From: Spirometra erinaceieuropaei
Taxonomy: Eukaryota; Platyhelminthes; Cestoda; Diphyllobothriidea; Diphyllobothriidae
Reading direction: 5' to 3'
Assembly (NCBI GenBank): GCA_902702965.1
Contig: CACRXP010000154.1
Location: 930,242 to 994,241 of the forward strand
DNA length: 64,000 bases
A program made the translations under genes and the position numbers. Positions 13,222 through 22,522 of the stretch are shown piece after piece. Below the pieces are notes generated by a model. It was not told the DNA's origin and did not search any database. It worked only from the letters and a program-made list of their open reading frames with translations. Position 1 is the stretch's first letter, and the number at the start of each line of letters is the position of its first letter.

Positions 13222-13291
13222 ATAATGGAGGTAGTATGCATTCCGAGGCGATATAATAAAAGGAGAAGGCTCGTCGGAAAATCGAGGTATA

Positions 13292-13336
13292 CTCGTGAAT
13301 TTTCAAGTCGGTTACACCAACCCGTCGTCAGACGAA
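13292..13336 (-). ncRNA. Hammerhead ribozyme motif, 3' end of PLE
   Basis: On the minus strand, stem I TTCGT pairs with ACGAG around CTGACGA, an imperfect stem II (GGTT/AACC) and GAAA. The self-complementary AATT serves as stem III, and the cleavage triplet is TTC. It is in sense orientation relative to the reverse transcriptase. Confidence 0.6.
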
Positions 13337-13554
13337 AATGAAAAGTGTGAGGGAGATAATCCTACTGGGGAGTCAGGGGGACATCGAGGTCACATCGACC
13401 AGAAAGGCGTTTATGTGTGGGGGTGAAGAACGTGTTTGGATAGGTGGCGGACGTAAGGGGTGGTGTTGGGGGTTTCACACATGGTTCACTCTGTGGGGGA
13501 GGTGCTGAATCCATGATATTCTACATGGCCGAACATGGATTAGCAGTTGGTGGC

Positions 13555-15267
13555 TTAGGGTGGGCGCAAGCCGGCGAACCGTGAACGTAAGCCTTCGTAT
13601 TGAGCGTCCAAGTCGACATGGCGGTTGATGCTATTGCTATTAGAGTGCCAAGCTTCTAGAAACTCTCGCGCTTGTTTGGTGTTGGCACTAGCGATCACTT
13701 CGGTCCCCTCCCAGTTGAAGCGGTGATCACACTCAAGGGAATGCGCAAACACGAGAGACAAGGGGTCCCGTCGGCGGATGGCCAGCTTATGTTCGTTAAT
13801 GCGGGTCCCAAGTCGTCGGCCGGTATGCCCAACATAAACGCTAGAGCAGTTTGAACATGGAATGCGGTAAATGACATTTGTTTGCTGCTCCTTCGGTATG
13901 GGGTCTTTTACCCGGGATAATGTCGTGCGCAATGAAGACGCCGGTTTGTGGGCGATGGAGATGCCGAATCGATTTAATTGTCGAGCGATCGCTTCGGAAA
14001 TTCTCGGCATGTAGGGCAGGGAATAGAATTTCCGTGATACTCTGTCTCCGTTAGAGTCGACATTTTGTGGTTGTTGTTGACGTCTGAGACAATTTTTCAC
14101 AAAGCTCGCCGGGTATCCGTTGAGTCGGAAAAAGCGATGCAAGTAGGCCAGTTCATCTTTGAGTAAATCGGCGCTACTGCAGTAACGATAGGCCCTGTGG
14201 AAAAGGGTCCGAACACAGCTTCTTTTATGGGCTGCTGGGTGGTTACTCTGATAGCTCAGGATGATCTCAGCGTCAGAACTTTTCCGATGAACGCTTGTTG
14301 CGATGCCGCCGTCACTGAGCTTTTGTATGCTCACGTCTAGGAATGGGAGGGTGCCTCCTTTTGCATCTTCACGAGTGAATTGTAGTGCTGGGAAGGCGCC
14401 ATTCAAGCTCTGGTGAAATCGCTCAACTTCACAGGTCTTAACGATGACAAATGTGTCATCTACGTATCTGAGCCACGTTTTTGGTTGGAAACTTTGCACA
14501 ACATGTTGTTCTAGTCGTTGTAAGACTAGTTCTGCAAGTAGCCCCGAAATTGGCGAACCCATTGGGGTGCCCTTAACCTGCTGGTAGTATTTGCCATCGA
14601 ATCGGCAATAGTTATTGAGGCAGAGCTTAAGCAATTCTAGAACGTGATGTGTTGGAAGGTCGATGGGATTGTCTCGTAAGCGATGGGCCACGCTCTCAAT
14701 GGCAAGGTCATGTGGTATTGAGGAAAACAATGCGACAACATCAAATGATAGAATACTTTCATCAGGACTTACTTTAAGACCTTCAATCCTTTGAAGGAAT
14801 GCCTGAGAATTTGTGATGCTGTATTGGGATCCATCAGCGAGGTGCTTCAGATGCCTGTAAAGCCATTTGGCTAGGTTGTAAGTGGGCGACCCGATAAGTG
14901 GCACTATTATCCTCAATGGTGCATCTGGTTTGTGCACTTTTGGAAGGCCATAGGCATGCGCGATACGGGGGTCAGTGAGAGTCATGAATTTGGAGTCATT
15001 CGGGTTAATCAGCTTCAGTCGAGCGAGTTCATTCACCTTCTTCTTTATAACCGCGGCCTGTTTCTTCGTCGGGTCCTCAGCGAGTGATGCGTAAGCTTCC
15101 CTGTCATTAAGGATAGTGTTTGCTTTTTGAACATAATCAGCCTTGTCCATGATGACGCCACCAACTGCTAATCCATGTTCGGCCATGTAGAATATCATGG
15201 ATTCAGCACCTCCCCCACAGAGTGAACCATGTGTGAAACCCCCAACACCACCCCTTACGTCCGCCAC
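13555..15267 (-). CDS. PLE reverse transcriptase with GIY-YIG endonuclease, 5'-truncated
   Basis: A 570-residue frame without internal stops. RT motifs: GLPKVHKP (107-114), SFDVVALFSSIP with catalytic D176 (174-185), GTPMGSPISGLLAE (233-246), YVDD (268-271) and LPFLDVSI (307-314). The nuclease domain starts with VIYRIPC (465-471). It continues with C474, VYVGHTGRRL (477-486) and RINEH (489-493), a region with His and Cys at 509-515, and E538/W540 near the end. The CX2C and later His residues are characteristic of PLE nucleases. Residues 1 to about 38 are encoded by the inverted 3' arm, so the apparent start is not native; real PLE sequence begins near IMDKADYVQKAN. Full-length PLE proteins are longer, so the natural N-terminus is missing. 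The enzyme would nick DNA and prime reverse transcription; whether this copy is expressed is unknown. Confidence 0.88.
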   Translation of the reverse strand: MADVRGGVGGFTHGSLCGGGAESMIFYMAEHGLAVGGVIMDKADYVQKANTILNDREAYASLAEDPTKKQAAVIKKKVNELARLKLINPNDSKFMTLTDPRIAHAYGLPKVHKPDAPLRIIVPLIGSPTYNLAKWLYRHLKHLADGSQYSITNSQAFLQRIEGLKVSPDESILSFDVVALFSSIPHDLAIESVAHRLRDNPIDLPTHHVLELLKLCLNNYCRFDGKYYQQVKGTPMGSPISGLLAELVLQRLEQHVVQSFQPKTWLRYVDDTFVIVKTCEVERFHQSLNGAFPALQFTREDAKGGTLPFLDVSIQKLSDGGIATSVHRKSSDAEIILSYQSNHPAAHKRSCVRTLFHRAYRYCSSADLLKDELAYLHRFFRLNGYPASFVKNCLRRQQQPQNVDSNGDRVSRKFYSLPYMPRISEAIARQLNRFGISIAHKPASSLRTTLSRVKDPIPKEQQTNVIYRIPCSNCSSVYVGHTGRRLGTRINEHKLAIRRRDPLSLVFAHSLECDHRFNWEGTEVIASANTKQAREFLEAWHSNSNSINRHVDLDAQYEGLRSRFAGLRPP

Positions 15268-15374
15268 CTATCCAAACACGTTCTTCACCCCCACACATAA
15301 ACGCCTTTCTGGTCGATGTGACCTCGATGTCCCCCTGACTCCCCAGTAGGATTATCTCCCTCACACTTTTCATT

Positions 15375-15419
15375 TTCGTCTGACGACGGGTTGGTGTAAC
15401 CGACTTGAAAATTCACGAG
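15375..15419 (+). ncRNA. Hammerhead ribozyme motif, inverted arm of PLE
   Basis: Mirror copy of the motif at 13292-13336: TTCGT 15375-15379, CTGACGA 15380-15386, GAAA 15407-15410, AATT 15410-15413, ACGAG 15415-15419. It is antisense to the coding frame. Confidence 0.6.
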
Positions 15420-15448
15420 TATACCTCGATTTTCCGACGAGCCTTCTC

Positions 15449-15451
<3 letters not shown>

Positions 15452-15498
<47 letters not shown>
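15452..15498. repeat. (TA)n microsatellite at the right PLE end
   Basis: A TA tract of about 47 bases directly abutting the CCTTCTCCTTT end of the PLE. Confidence 0.95.
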
Positions 15499-15500
<2 letters not shown>

Positions 15501-15640
15501 GACAGTGGGCGCTCGCCGATCAGGTTACGGAACATGCTCGTTCCGTTGTGCCTTGGGGCTCATACTAGAACCCTCGCAGGCAGTCGCACAGCGACTAGTA
15601 GTAGTAGATATAGATGAGATGGTACCGGCAAAGACGAGGG

Positions 15641-15687
15641 AGTCCGGAATGGCCATTTCTGACTTATTAGCCGTCATCAGCCAGTCA
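15641..15687 (-). ncRNA. Hammerhead motif in short repeat (minus copy)
   Basis: Minus strand: GACTGG, CTGATGA, stem GGCT-AATA-AGTC, GAAA, ATGGCCAT, then CCGGAC. Stem I keeps five of six pairs, counting wobble. Stem II has one mismatch. Confidence 0.65.
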
Positions 15688-16076
15688 TACCCAACCCCAA
15701 ATGTGGATCACTTGAGATTCGAACCCGGGATCTTTGGTCATGGAGTTTGACGCTCTACCATTGAGCCACGGGCCCGTTGTCCTGTCGGTTGTGATCGGGA
15801 ATATTAATTATGACAGTGGGCGCTCGCCGATCACATCCCATCTATGTCTACTACTAGTCGTTGTGCGACTGCCTGCGAGGGTTCTAGTATGAGCCCCAAG
15901 GCACAACGGAACGAGCATGTTCCGTAACCTGATCGGCGAGCGCCCACTGTCATAATTAATATTCCCGATCACAACCGACAGGACAACGGGCCCGTGGCTC
16001 AATGGTAGAGCGTCAAACTCCATGACCAAAGATCCCGTGTTCGAATCTCAAGTGATCCACATTTGGGGTTGGGTAT

Positions 16077-16121
16077 GACTGGCTGATGACGGCTAATAAG
16101 CCAGAAATGGCCATTCCGGTC
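16077..16121 (+). ncRNA. Hammerhead motif in short repeat (plus copy, best fold)
   Basis: GACTGG (16077-16082) pairs with CCGGTC (16116-16121) in all six positions, one by U-G. The core CTGATGA follows directly. Stem II is GGCT-AATA-AGCC, with one extra C and A next to the core. GAAA follows, then the self-complementary ATGGCCAT as stem III, with cleavage expected just before CCGGTC. All essential core bases of a type I hammerhead are present. Confidence 0.75.
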
Positions 16122-16159
16122 TCCCTTGTCTTTGTCCGTATCATCCCATATATATATAT

Positions 16160-16590
16160 TCAGTCAGGAATGGGCGCACACCGATCTATTGGCTTTACGA
16201 AGCAAATGAGCTCCGTATAGGTGGCAAAGGTCACGATCAGGCAACCAATTACCAGGCCGAAGTTGGCTTCGTGAAGCCAACTGATCGGTGTACGCCCATT
16301 CCTGATTGAATAGATACCCGATCTGCAGCGACAAAGAATGACAGGTGGCGAGGCACTCATAAACTTCGGTTCGATGAAGTGCATATGACCCATCTGGTAG
16401 ACTCCAATGGTGGATCAACTGCGCCAGGTGTGTCTGTGCGCAGGTTTGTGTTTCTGGTCCCAGCTGTTGGTCAGGGTTATGATTGGCTGAAGGAAGGCAC
16501 AATAAGCCCGAAACAGTACTGTATCAATCTACCCGCATTCTCTGTCGTCCCTCCTTGCTGAAATATATACACATATATGCAGAAAAGTAT
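16160..16590. other. Small hairpin, otherwise no supported gene
   Basis: AATGGGCGCACACCGATC near 16167 is mirrored by GATCGGTGTACGCCCATT near 16283, and TTGGCTTTACGAAGC resembles a mirror of GCTTCGTGAAGCCAA. It recalls block A of the composite repeats (GGGCGCTCGCCGATC), so it may be a diverged relative. Confidence 0.45.
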
Positions 16591-16790
16591 TAGCGACAAA
16601 GACAAGGGAGACTGGAATGGCCATTTTTGGCTTATTAGCCGTCGTCAGCCAGCCATACCCAAGCCCGAAGTGTGGAACACCCGAGCCTCGAACTCGCGAC
16701 CTGTTGGTTTAGAAGTCGACGCCTCTACCCACCGGGCCACGAGTCCGTTGCCCTGTCGGCTTTCGATCGGGAATAAACATATATATATAT
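16590..16790 (-). mobile_element. tRNA-headed short repeat, solo copy (TCT-type head)
   Basis: The minus strand reads head (GACTCGTGGCCCGGTGG..., box B CGAGTTCGAGGCTCG) and then the shared tail. The hammerhead motif is at 16610-16654. Block A is absent here, showing that the B block can exist alone. Confidence 0.75.
16610..16654 (-). ncRNA. Hammerhead motif in solo short repeat
   Basis: Minus strand: GGCTGG pairs fully with CCAGTC (one G-U) around CTGACGA and GGCT-AATA-AGCC. The following GAAA is preceded by CA and read here as AAAAA (one G to A change), which would probably inactivate it. Confidence 0.65.
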
Positions 16791-16799
16791 ATTGTGTAA

Positions 16800-17385
16800 G
16801 TTAAAGTGCCCTTTACGTCGGACCAAGTTGTAGTAGCGCTGAACCGGCAGGGGATAAGATCAGGGTCCGGTACGCGTTATAGGTTTGTAAACCCATGACA
16901 ACTGCCACACATTGGGGTGTCTTGGAACGTCCACCAGCAGGAGTACGCCGCGTCAGCCACTCACTTCAAACCACCGCATCAGAAAGCTGACCGGTTTGGG
17001 CAATAGACTGATGCCTGAGAGAGAGAGAGAGAGAGGAGAGAGAGTAAGGTAGATACTAAGACTGCCTGCCCACTGTACTCAGCACATATTCCTCGCTATA
17101 AACAATCTGACGGGTTTTTGAATTATCACAATGTGCTAACAACCGTAACATGGAAGGCCAGCAATCGACCAAATAACTCAACCCCTTCCTCAGGACGGCG
17201 GGACAGGCCGATATGGCTCCTTTTTTATGTGTTCTCTACGACACTTCCACTTATTTGGAATCCGAATCTCTCCCAATCTGTTGCCTTGATGAAAACCCCG
17301 TCAGATCACGCGCGAACCAGGTGTATTTGTGTGGCACGCGTAAACAGAATGTTTGACTCTACCAGCCACTGAGACCGATTCCTGC
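16800..17385. other. No supported gene; short GA tract
   Basis: A (GA)n tract at about 17017-17044 is the only clear structure. Confidence 0.45.
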
Positions 17386-17530
17386 TCCGATCTGCTTGAC
17401 TTTGTCTTTTTAACGCTCTCAGGTGTGTAAGGTGAGGAGAGGGTGCGGTAGACACAGCACCGGTCTACAATCACTATAAACTAATTTTTGCGAAATCCAC
17501 CGTTTCCACACCTAACATGCTAAAAGGCAC
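17385..17530 (+). repeat. Dispersed repeat R, fragment
   Basis: Matches the TTGACTTTGTC / GAGGAGAGGGTGCGGTAGA / CACTATAAAC segment of repeat R in plus orientation, just upstream of a PLE nuclease remnant. Confidence 0.55.
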
Positions 17531-17559
17531 ATGCTGGTCATTTACGGACAGAGCAACAA

Positions 17560-18165
17560 CACCACCGAAACTGGGAGATTACTTCTGACGCGGATGGCTG
17601 AGCACGTGGCAGCTGCGAGGAGGAAATAGCCTACCTCTCAGACGGTGACTCGTCGGACGGGACTTAGCCATATTTTCAAGTTCCGAAAAGCCGAAATCCT
17701 CGCAAGAGGTGACAACTGCGCAAGCCTCAAATTGCTCTAGTCATGGCTTTTATGCACACAATCCATCAACAAGCGCAGCGACCTCCCATTACCATATACA
17801 GTGCTGAGATTTTCCTTAGACAAGGAAATTCATCACGTTGAGAGCGCGGGCGAACAACAGTTCTAGTGAAGGCGAGTCATACTGCCGAGTAATAATCCCG
17901 CCAACACCCAACGCGGAGGATGAAATCGTAGCCCTTATGGACTTGGACTAGGACCTACAAATCATCATCACATTAATTGCGACCCCCATTGGTGATCGCG
18001 AGGGCTGTTGACTATAGAACTCATATGATCCCATGGCACCTACGTACTATAAGTACTACACGCCTTGTGCCTTCACTACCTTCCTCTGAGACTGTCTCTG
18101 ATGGTGGGTTGAACGATAATCTGAAACTTCAGGCCAATAAACTTCTCGTCCCAGTGATTGCATCT
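17560..18165 (+). mobile_element. PLE family B remnant: nuclease end plus 3' terminus
   Basis: TRMAEHVAAARRK (about 17580-17620) and KAEILARGDN with SINKRSDLP (about 17685-17790) are the C-terminal half of a GIY-YIG domain like that at 50332-50665, with stops. The 3' untranslated sequence follows. It includes CCAACACCCAACGC and CTATAAGTACT and resembles 2310-2530. The terminal motif at 18093-18137 has CTGATGG instead of CTGATGA, so its ribozyme would be dead. A TTC-rich tract follows at once (18166-18190). Confidence 0.7.
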
Positions 18166-18190
18166 TTTTTTTCTTCTTCTTCTTCTTCTG
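18166..18190. repeat. (TTC)n tract at a PLE terminus
   Basis: Starts immediately after the conserved GTCCCAGTGATTGCATC end of the PLE remnant. Confidence 0.8.
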
Positions 18191-18239
18191 AACGGTGGAC
18201 ATCATCCGTGACAATGGTCGAGTTATCGTTTTAGTCAAC

Positions 18240-19890
18240 GGTTTCTAAAACTGCCACGCTTCGTGAAAGTTCGCCCATTCAGCACAAATCAAAGTCGAAA
18301 ATTATGTCTAGCATCAGTTTTTCGCTTTTGCAAATCAGATCCCCTATTCATGGAGGGTAATGTTATTTCTTAGTCAACGTCGTTTTTTACACGAAGCCAT
18401 TCAGGAAACTAAAGTTAGGACTGAAAATTAATAAACTACCTATCATAAAACGTATTTGTTGGCAAGGTATAAACTGCTGCCAGCAGACTCAGTCGTAATA
18501 TACACTCAGGGATTTCAAAAGACCTCTCAAGTAATTAGGCAAAAATTAACATAAAATGAAAACTAATCATATATGACCACATAGAGCTGAATTATACATT
18601 TACTTAGGTCACAGTGTCAACATAAAGCATAGAAGGTTCCCATCTAGTAAAATGAGTTGTTAAATATCTACCAAGTTTTCTCGACTTCGTTAAAGTTTGA
18701 ACAAGGCCTCTATGCAGTCAAATCAGACAAAACTCTGGGTTGTCTGTCTAGTAATGCTCCTTGTTTGAGCTGACTGCTGCCCAGCATTTATAATCCTATG
18801 ACTTATTATCAACCGGCCGCCAACGTAAAATGGCATTGCTGGAGTTAAAAAAAATGAGGGCGGTGCCAGGCGTATTCGCGGATATAATAAAGGGGCAGCT
18901 GTGGCGCATCCAGTCCTACGGATGGGCGTCGACATTTTAAAAAAACACTGGGAGATTCTAGAAAACAAATTTGGGAGTACTTTCTAAGTCGGCATAAGTT
19001 TGCTTTCTCCTATAGGATTTCGTATATCTTATTTAATACTGCTCCGGATTATTGGACTAGCTTCAGTTTTTTTTCAGTTGCCGCGGGGTTTAGATGATAG
19101 GGGGGAGCGGGAATGAGACATGAATTTGCTCACTTACTAGTGGCTTTTGAGAAAAGTTTAAACAAAGTGAGTTCAGCACCAGGGTCCAATCTTGCGTCCA
19201 TTATTCAGCAGAAGAGAATTTAACAAAATTTATAACTTACACATATTCTGCATCATTACGCGCGGGTGTTTTGAATGGCCTTTGCGAAATCATTAGTACC
19301 GACCTCAAAATGGACAAAAATGTTCAGCTGCTCATCGTAGGCCTCCACAATCTGGAACACTGCGTGGGCGATTGCAGAATACGAAACTGACAGCAGTAAA
19401 TATGCACTTATTATAATCTGTTGTGATGTAACATTGTTTTCTGTGGCAGGACAGTCAGGGGACTCGAGTTCCTGTCGATGTAACCATCGGCCTCCTGTCA
19501 AAATAATTGCCAATTCCGGCTGGACGGATGACGTTGCGAGAGAAAGAGCGGTGTCATAGAAAGAAAATTACTCAGGACTAAGTAACACTTGTAGTGCTAA
19601 CCAGCATTCAAATAAAAATCTGATAGTTGTTCGGAGAAGTCATAAGTCGTCCGTTCGCCTCCCCTGAGCTAGACCCAACCCCAGGCCTAGCTAACATTTC
19701 TCCCTGTCCACAGGTCTATTCCGCTTCCTATGGAACTGCTGCTCTTATGGCTACGCGCTGGAATTTCGCAGTTGGAAGAGAGATTACGTAATTTATGAGG
19801 TCATTAAACCCTGCATTCGCTCAAAATAATGTACTTAAAGTTCAAGTCAAAAGAGAAGGATACTCATGATAATACATGGCAGACCAAACT
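18240..19890. other. No supported gene
   Basis: AT-rich, with short frames only (up to 85 codons) and no recognisable motif. Confidence 0.45.
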
Positions 19891-20110
19891 ATGCAGAGTA
19901 ATATTACCGACAAGGACAAGGTAGAGTGGAATGGCCATTTCTGGCTTCTTAGTCGTCGCCAGTCAGTCATACCCAGACCCGAGATGTGGAACACCTGGGG
20001 CTCGATCCCGTGACTTGTTGGTTAGAAGTCCAACGCCTCTAGCCCCTGAATTACGAGTTAGTTCTCCTGTCCGTTGAGATCGGGAATATAAAATGGTCGA
20101 GGGACGCTCA
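19890..20110 (-). mobile_element. tRNA-headed short repeat, diverged copy
   Basis: The minus strand carries the head (about 19985-20060) and the shared tail ending in ACCTTGTCCTTGTCGGTAAT. The hammerhead region near 19924-19975 is worn: CTGGCGA replaces CTGACGA, and stem II is disturbed. Confidence 0.65.
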
Positions 20111-20230
20111 CTGATCAAGTAGGCAATTCGCAAGTTGCAGGTTACGCTTTTTATGGTCATCTTAGCGTCTCTATGGTCAATAGGTGGTGCTAATTCTAAA
20201 TACTTGAATGCGGAAGAACTTACGCCCAGG

Positions 20231-20265
20231 ACAGAGAGAGAGAGAGAGGGAGAGAGAGAGAGAGA
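20231..20265. repeat. (GA)n microsatellite
   Basis: GAGAGA tract with single interruptions. Confidence 0.9.
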
Positions 20266-20269
20266 AGAA

Positions 20270-20860
20270 AAATTAAAGACACCCAATCCAGTTAATTACC
20301 GGGTCATATGAAGAAGTAAACTATTTGCAGGTGGAGTGTAGACAATGTCGTTTGAAATCACAAATGGGGTTCCGTAGGGAGCCGGCTATATGGTAACACA
20401 GTAAAGTCGGAGTTCACGTGTTGCATAGTCGTTCACATGTTGGTTTCATATCCCATCATCTAAGGCGCCTACAAGTGATGTGTTAAACACCTAGGTCGGG
20501 AGCGAACGGAGCAATGGAAGCCTGTTTTGATGCCGCTGAATAATTGCCTCATTGCAGTGTTCGATGTAGCCCATCGACCCTCTGATTTGGACAACACTTT
20601 TGTCTACTGCAAACGTTTCCCTATTATTTAGCAGAGGTCCAGTCAAAAGAACTATCATCCCCGAATAGTAAGTCTATTTAATGCCTGACCAATCAATGCG
20701 TAGTCTCGGCTATCCGTTATCAAACACTGTTGAATTTAGCGCAGTTCATGCACAGGCAGATCACTGTTTAGGACACGTCGCACTGTCGGACTAGTAAACC
20801 CCAGCTGCCGGAGGCTGCTTTTTCGTCGTCGCATGTGTTTATTATCCATTCACTTTGATC
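20270..20860. other. No supported gene
   Basis: Nothing recognisable on either strand. Confidence 0.4.
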
Positions 20861-20861
20861 C

Positions 20862-21190
20862 TCCGGTAAGATGTGGTTATGTAACCGCACCTGATGGACA
20901 CAATACTGTTAGGGGTTAGGGTTACGGGCTAGGGTTAGGGGTCAGGGTCTAGGGTTAGGGCTTAGAGTACGGGGTTAGGGTTAGTGATTAGGGCGGCTAT
21001 TTCTCAATCACTCAAAGTAAAACCGCGCATTACCAATGGTTTTTTCTTTTGCATACAATTACTCGACACCGTCGCCTGTGCGTTCCCCGGCCCCACCTGC
21101 AAATAAACATATCACCACCGGTCCCGTATTACAGGCGGCTGGGGTTTGTTTACCTTACGTGCGACTGCATAACCACATCTGACCGATCCT
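20862..21190 (-). repeat. Telomere-like-block repeat W, inverted copy
   Basis: The reverse complement matches 38520-38950 and 40030-40450. It carries the same ends (GTCGCACCTGA, GTATTGTGTCCATCAGGTGC and AACATAACCGCATCTTA) around a degenerate TTAGGG block (20909-20985 here). Confidence 0.7.
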
Positions 21191-21713
21191 TCTTCTGGGA
21201 TCCTGCTACATGAGTTGGCAGGGTCGCGTGAGCAGAAAGAAGATCGATAAAGTTACCATTCGGGTGATCAGTAGAAATCCATCCAGGCGAGCGATAACGA
21301 CAACCTTGAATACGATGAGGTTGAACTCATAGTCATCTCTAGCAACATAGGATAACGGCTGCGACTTTAATTCCGACAGCCCGTGTTGACAGCTGACAAC
21401 CTGCCTCTTCGGCGGAGTTACACTTCCACAGTTTCATGGTAGCCCTATTGCGGCGGTATGCTGACTAAGGAGCAATTACATCTTTGATGGACTCGCAATG
21501 TGCGAATCAAAGACTCGCTGAAGGATTTACCGATATCTAGCAGACTAATCGGTCTGCTCTCAAAGATCCCAAGAGACGTGCGTCTGAGAATTACAAATCC
21601 GAAATTCAAATGCGCTGCGTCGACGACACATCTGATGTCGCTGCGAGAGGGAGAAACAAAACTACTGAGCTTCAACACGATCAGGCAGACCTTGAATTCA
21701 AATGCACAATTCG

Positions 21714-21851
21714 GAAGAAGAAGAAGAAGACGAAGAAGAAGAAGAAGATTAAGAAGAAGAAGAAGAAGAAGACGACGACGACGACGAAGAAGAAGAAGAT
21801 TAAGAAGAAGAAGACGACGAAGAAGAAGAAGATTAAGAAGAAGAAGAATAA
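21714..21851. repeat. (AAG)n microsatellite with TTAAG and ACG interruptions
   Basis: A purine-rich tract of nearly 140 bases. The arginine- or lysine-rich frames across it are artefacts. Confidence 0.95.
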
Positions 21852-21935
21852 AAGAGCCCTCTCCTGCTCGCCCTCTTATTCATTGTCAGATGCAGATAAT
21901 AGTACTGAGAAACATGTCATGTAGCCGTACCTGGT

Positions 21936-22020
21936 AGGGCTTAGGGTAAAAAGTTAGGAGCCAGGGGTTAGGGTTAGGCGTTGGGGTTAAGAGTTAGGGG
22001 TCAGGGTTAGGGGTTAATCT
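21936..22020 (+). repeat. Degenerate TTAGGG block
   Basis: GGGTTAGGGTTAGGCGTTGG-like units in the TTAGGG orientation. Confidence 0.8.
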
Positions 22021-22522
22021 GGGGCTTGTCTACTGCTGGTACGGCTAAGAGATAAGATCCAACCGAAAAGCCTATTTCCGTAATGGACCTTATTTCCGCC
22101 GATTTGCAGAGATTGGCACTTACTTCCTCGAGAGAATTTACAGAAGGAAATTATTTAAACTTCCATGTTTGGAACTGAGGTCCTCTGGACTTTTATCTAG
22201 AAAAACGAGCTAATGCCACATAAGGATATTGGGAATCCACAACCTTGTACAGCCTGCCTGCCAAGTATACAATATAATCCAGATTTGCGCCAGTATTTCA
22301 TACTCGTGAGGAGGTTTCTTTTTTAAAAAAAATGCATACAAAAATATATTTGGAGACAACTCACATCTTCACCTTCAGAGAAGTGAAAGTGCGAGTCATT
22401 TTACAAAGATAACAGTTTTCTGAACTTACGATTCTAAGTGATGTTTTATATTGTACTTCTACTTTCAAAAGGGCTTTATTTACTGCAGCACAAATAAATA
22501 AGCATGTCAAGTAGGCCTGTGG

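Larger units (their letters stand above)
13256..15453 (-). mobile_element. Penelope-like element, best copy, with inverted arms
   Basis: The coding region (minus strand) lies between nearly identical inverted arms of about 298 bases: 13256-13554 and 15157-15453. The lower arm follows the stop codon directly and is therefore the normal 3' untranslated end. The upper arm is the same sequence inverted and joined to the 5'-truncated coding region. Each arm ends with the hammerhead-like motif and then CCTTCTCCTTTTA, followed by TA repeats at the upper end. Complex, inverted or tandem copies with 5' truncation are typical of Penelope-like elements. The two arms are so alike that this insertion looks young or gene-converted. 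Confidence 0.85.
15498..16150. mobile_element. Composite tRNA-headed short repeat, tRNA-Trp-like heads
   Basis: Four blocks in the order A (15498-15620), B' (15621-15810), A' (15838-15950), B (15951-16150), where A/A' and B'/B are inverted copies. B holds a tRNA-like head at 15988-16058 (minus-strand twin at 15704-15776). The head has box A GTGGCTCAATGGTAGAGC, an anticodon-loop segment CTCCATG placing CCA at the anticodon, and box B GTGTTCGAATC. It resembles tRNA-Trp but has poor acceptor pairing, so it is not a working tRNA. The B tail contains a hammerhead motif and ends with CTCCCTTGTCTTTGTC. It probably spreads as a Pol III-type short retroelement. Confidence 0.75.

Noticed and set aside
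15988..16058. Functional tRNA-Trp
   Set aside because: The boxes and CCA position fit, but acceptor and T-arm pairing are poor and the unit continues into a shared repeat tail.
21500..21937. 145- and 104-codon basic frames rich in Arg or Lys
   Set aside because: Produced by the (AAG)n tract; no domain before or after it.
20909..22020. True chromosome end
   Set aside because: The TTAGGG-type units are highly degenerate, short, internal, and partly belong to a dispersed repeat.
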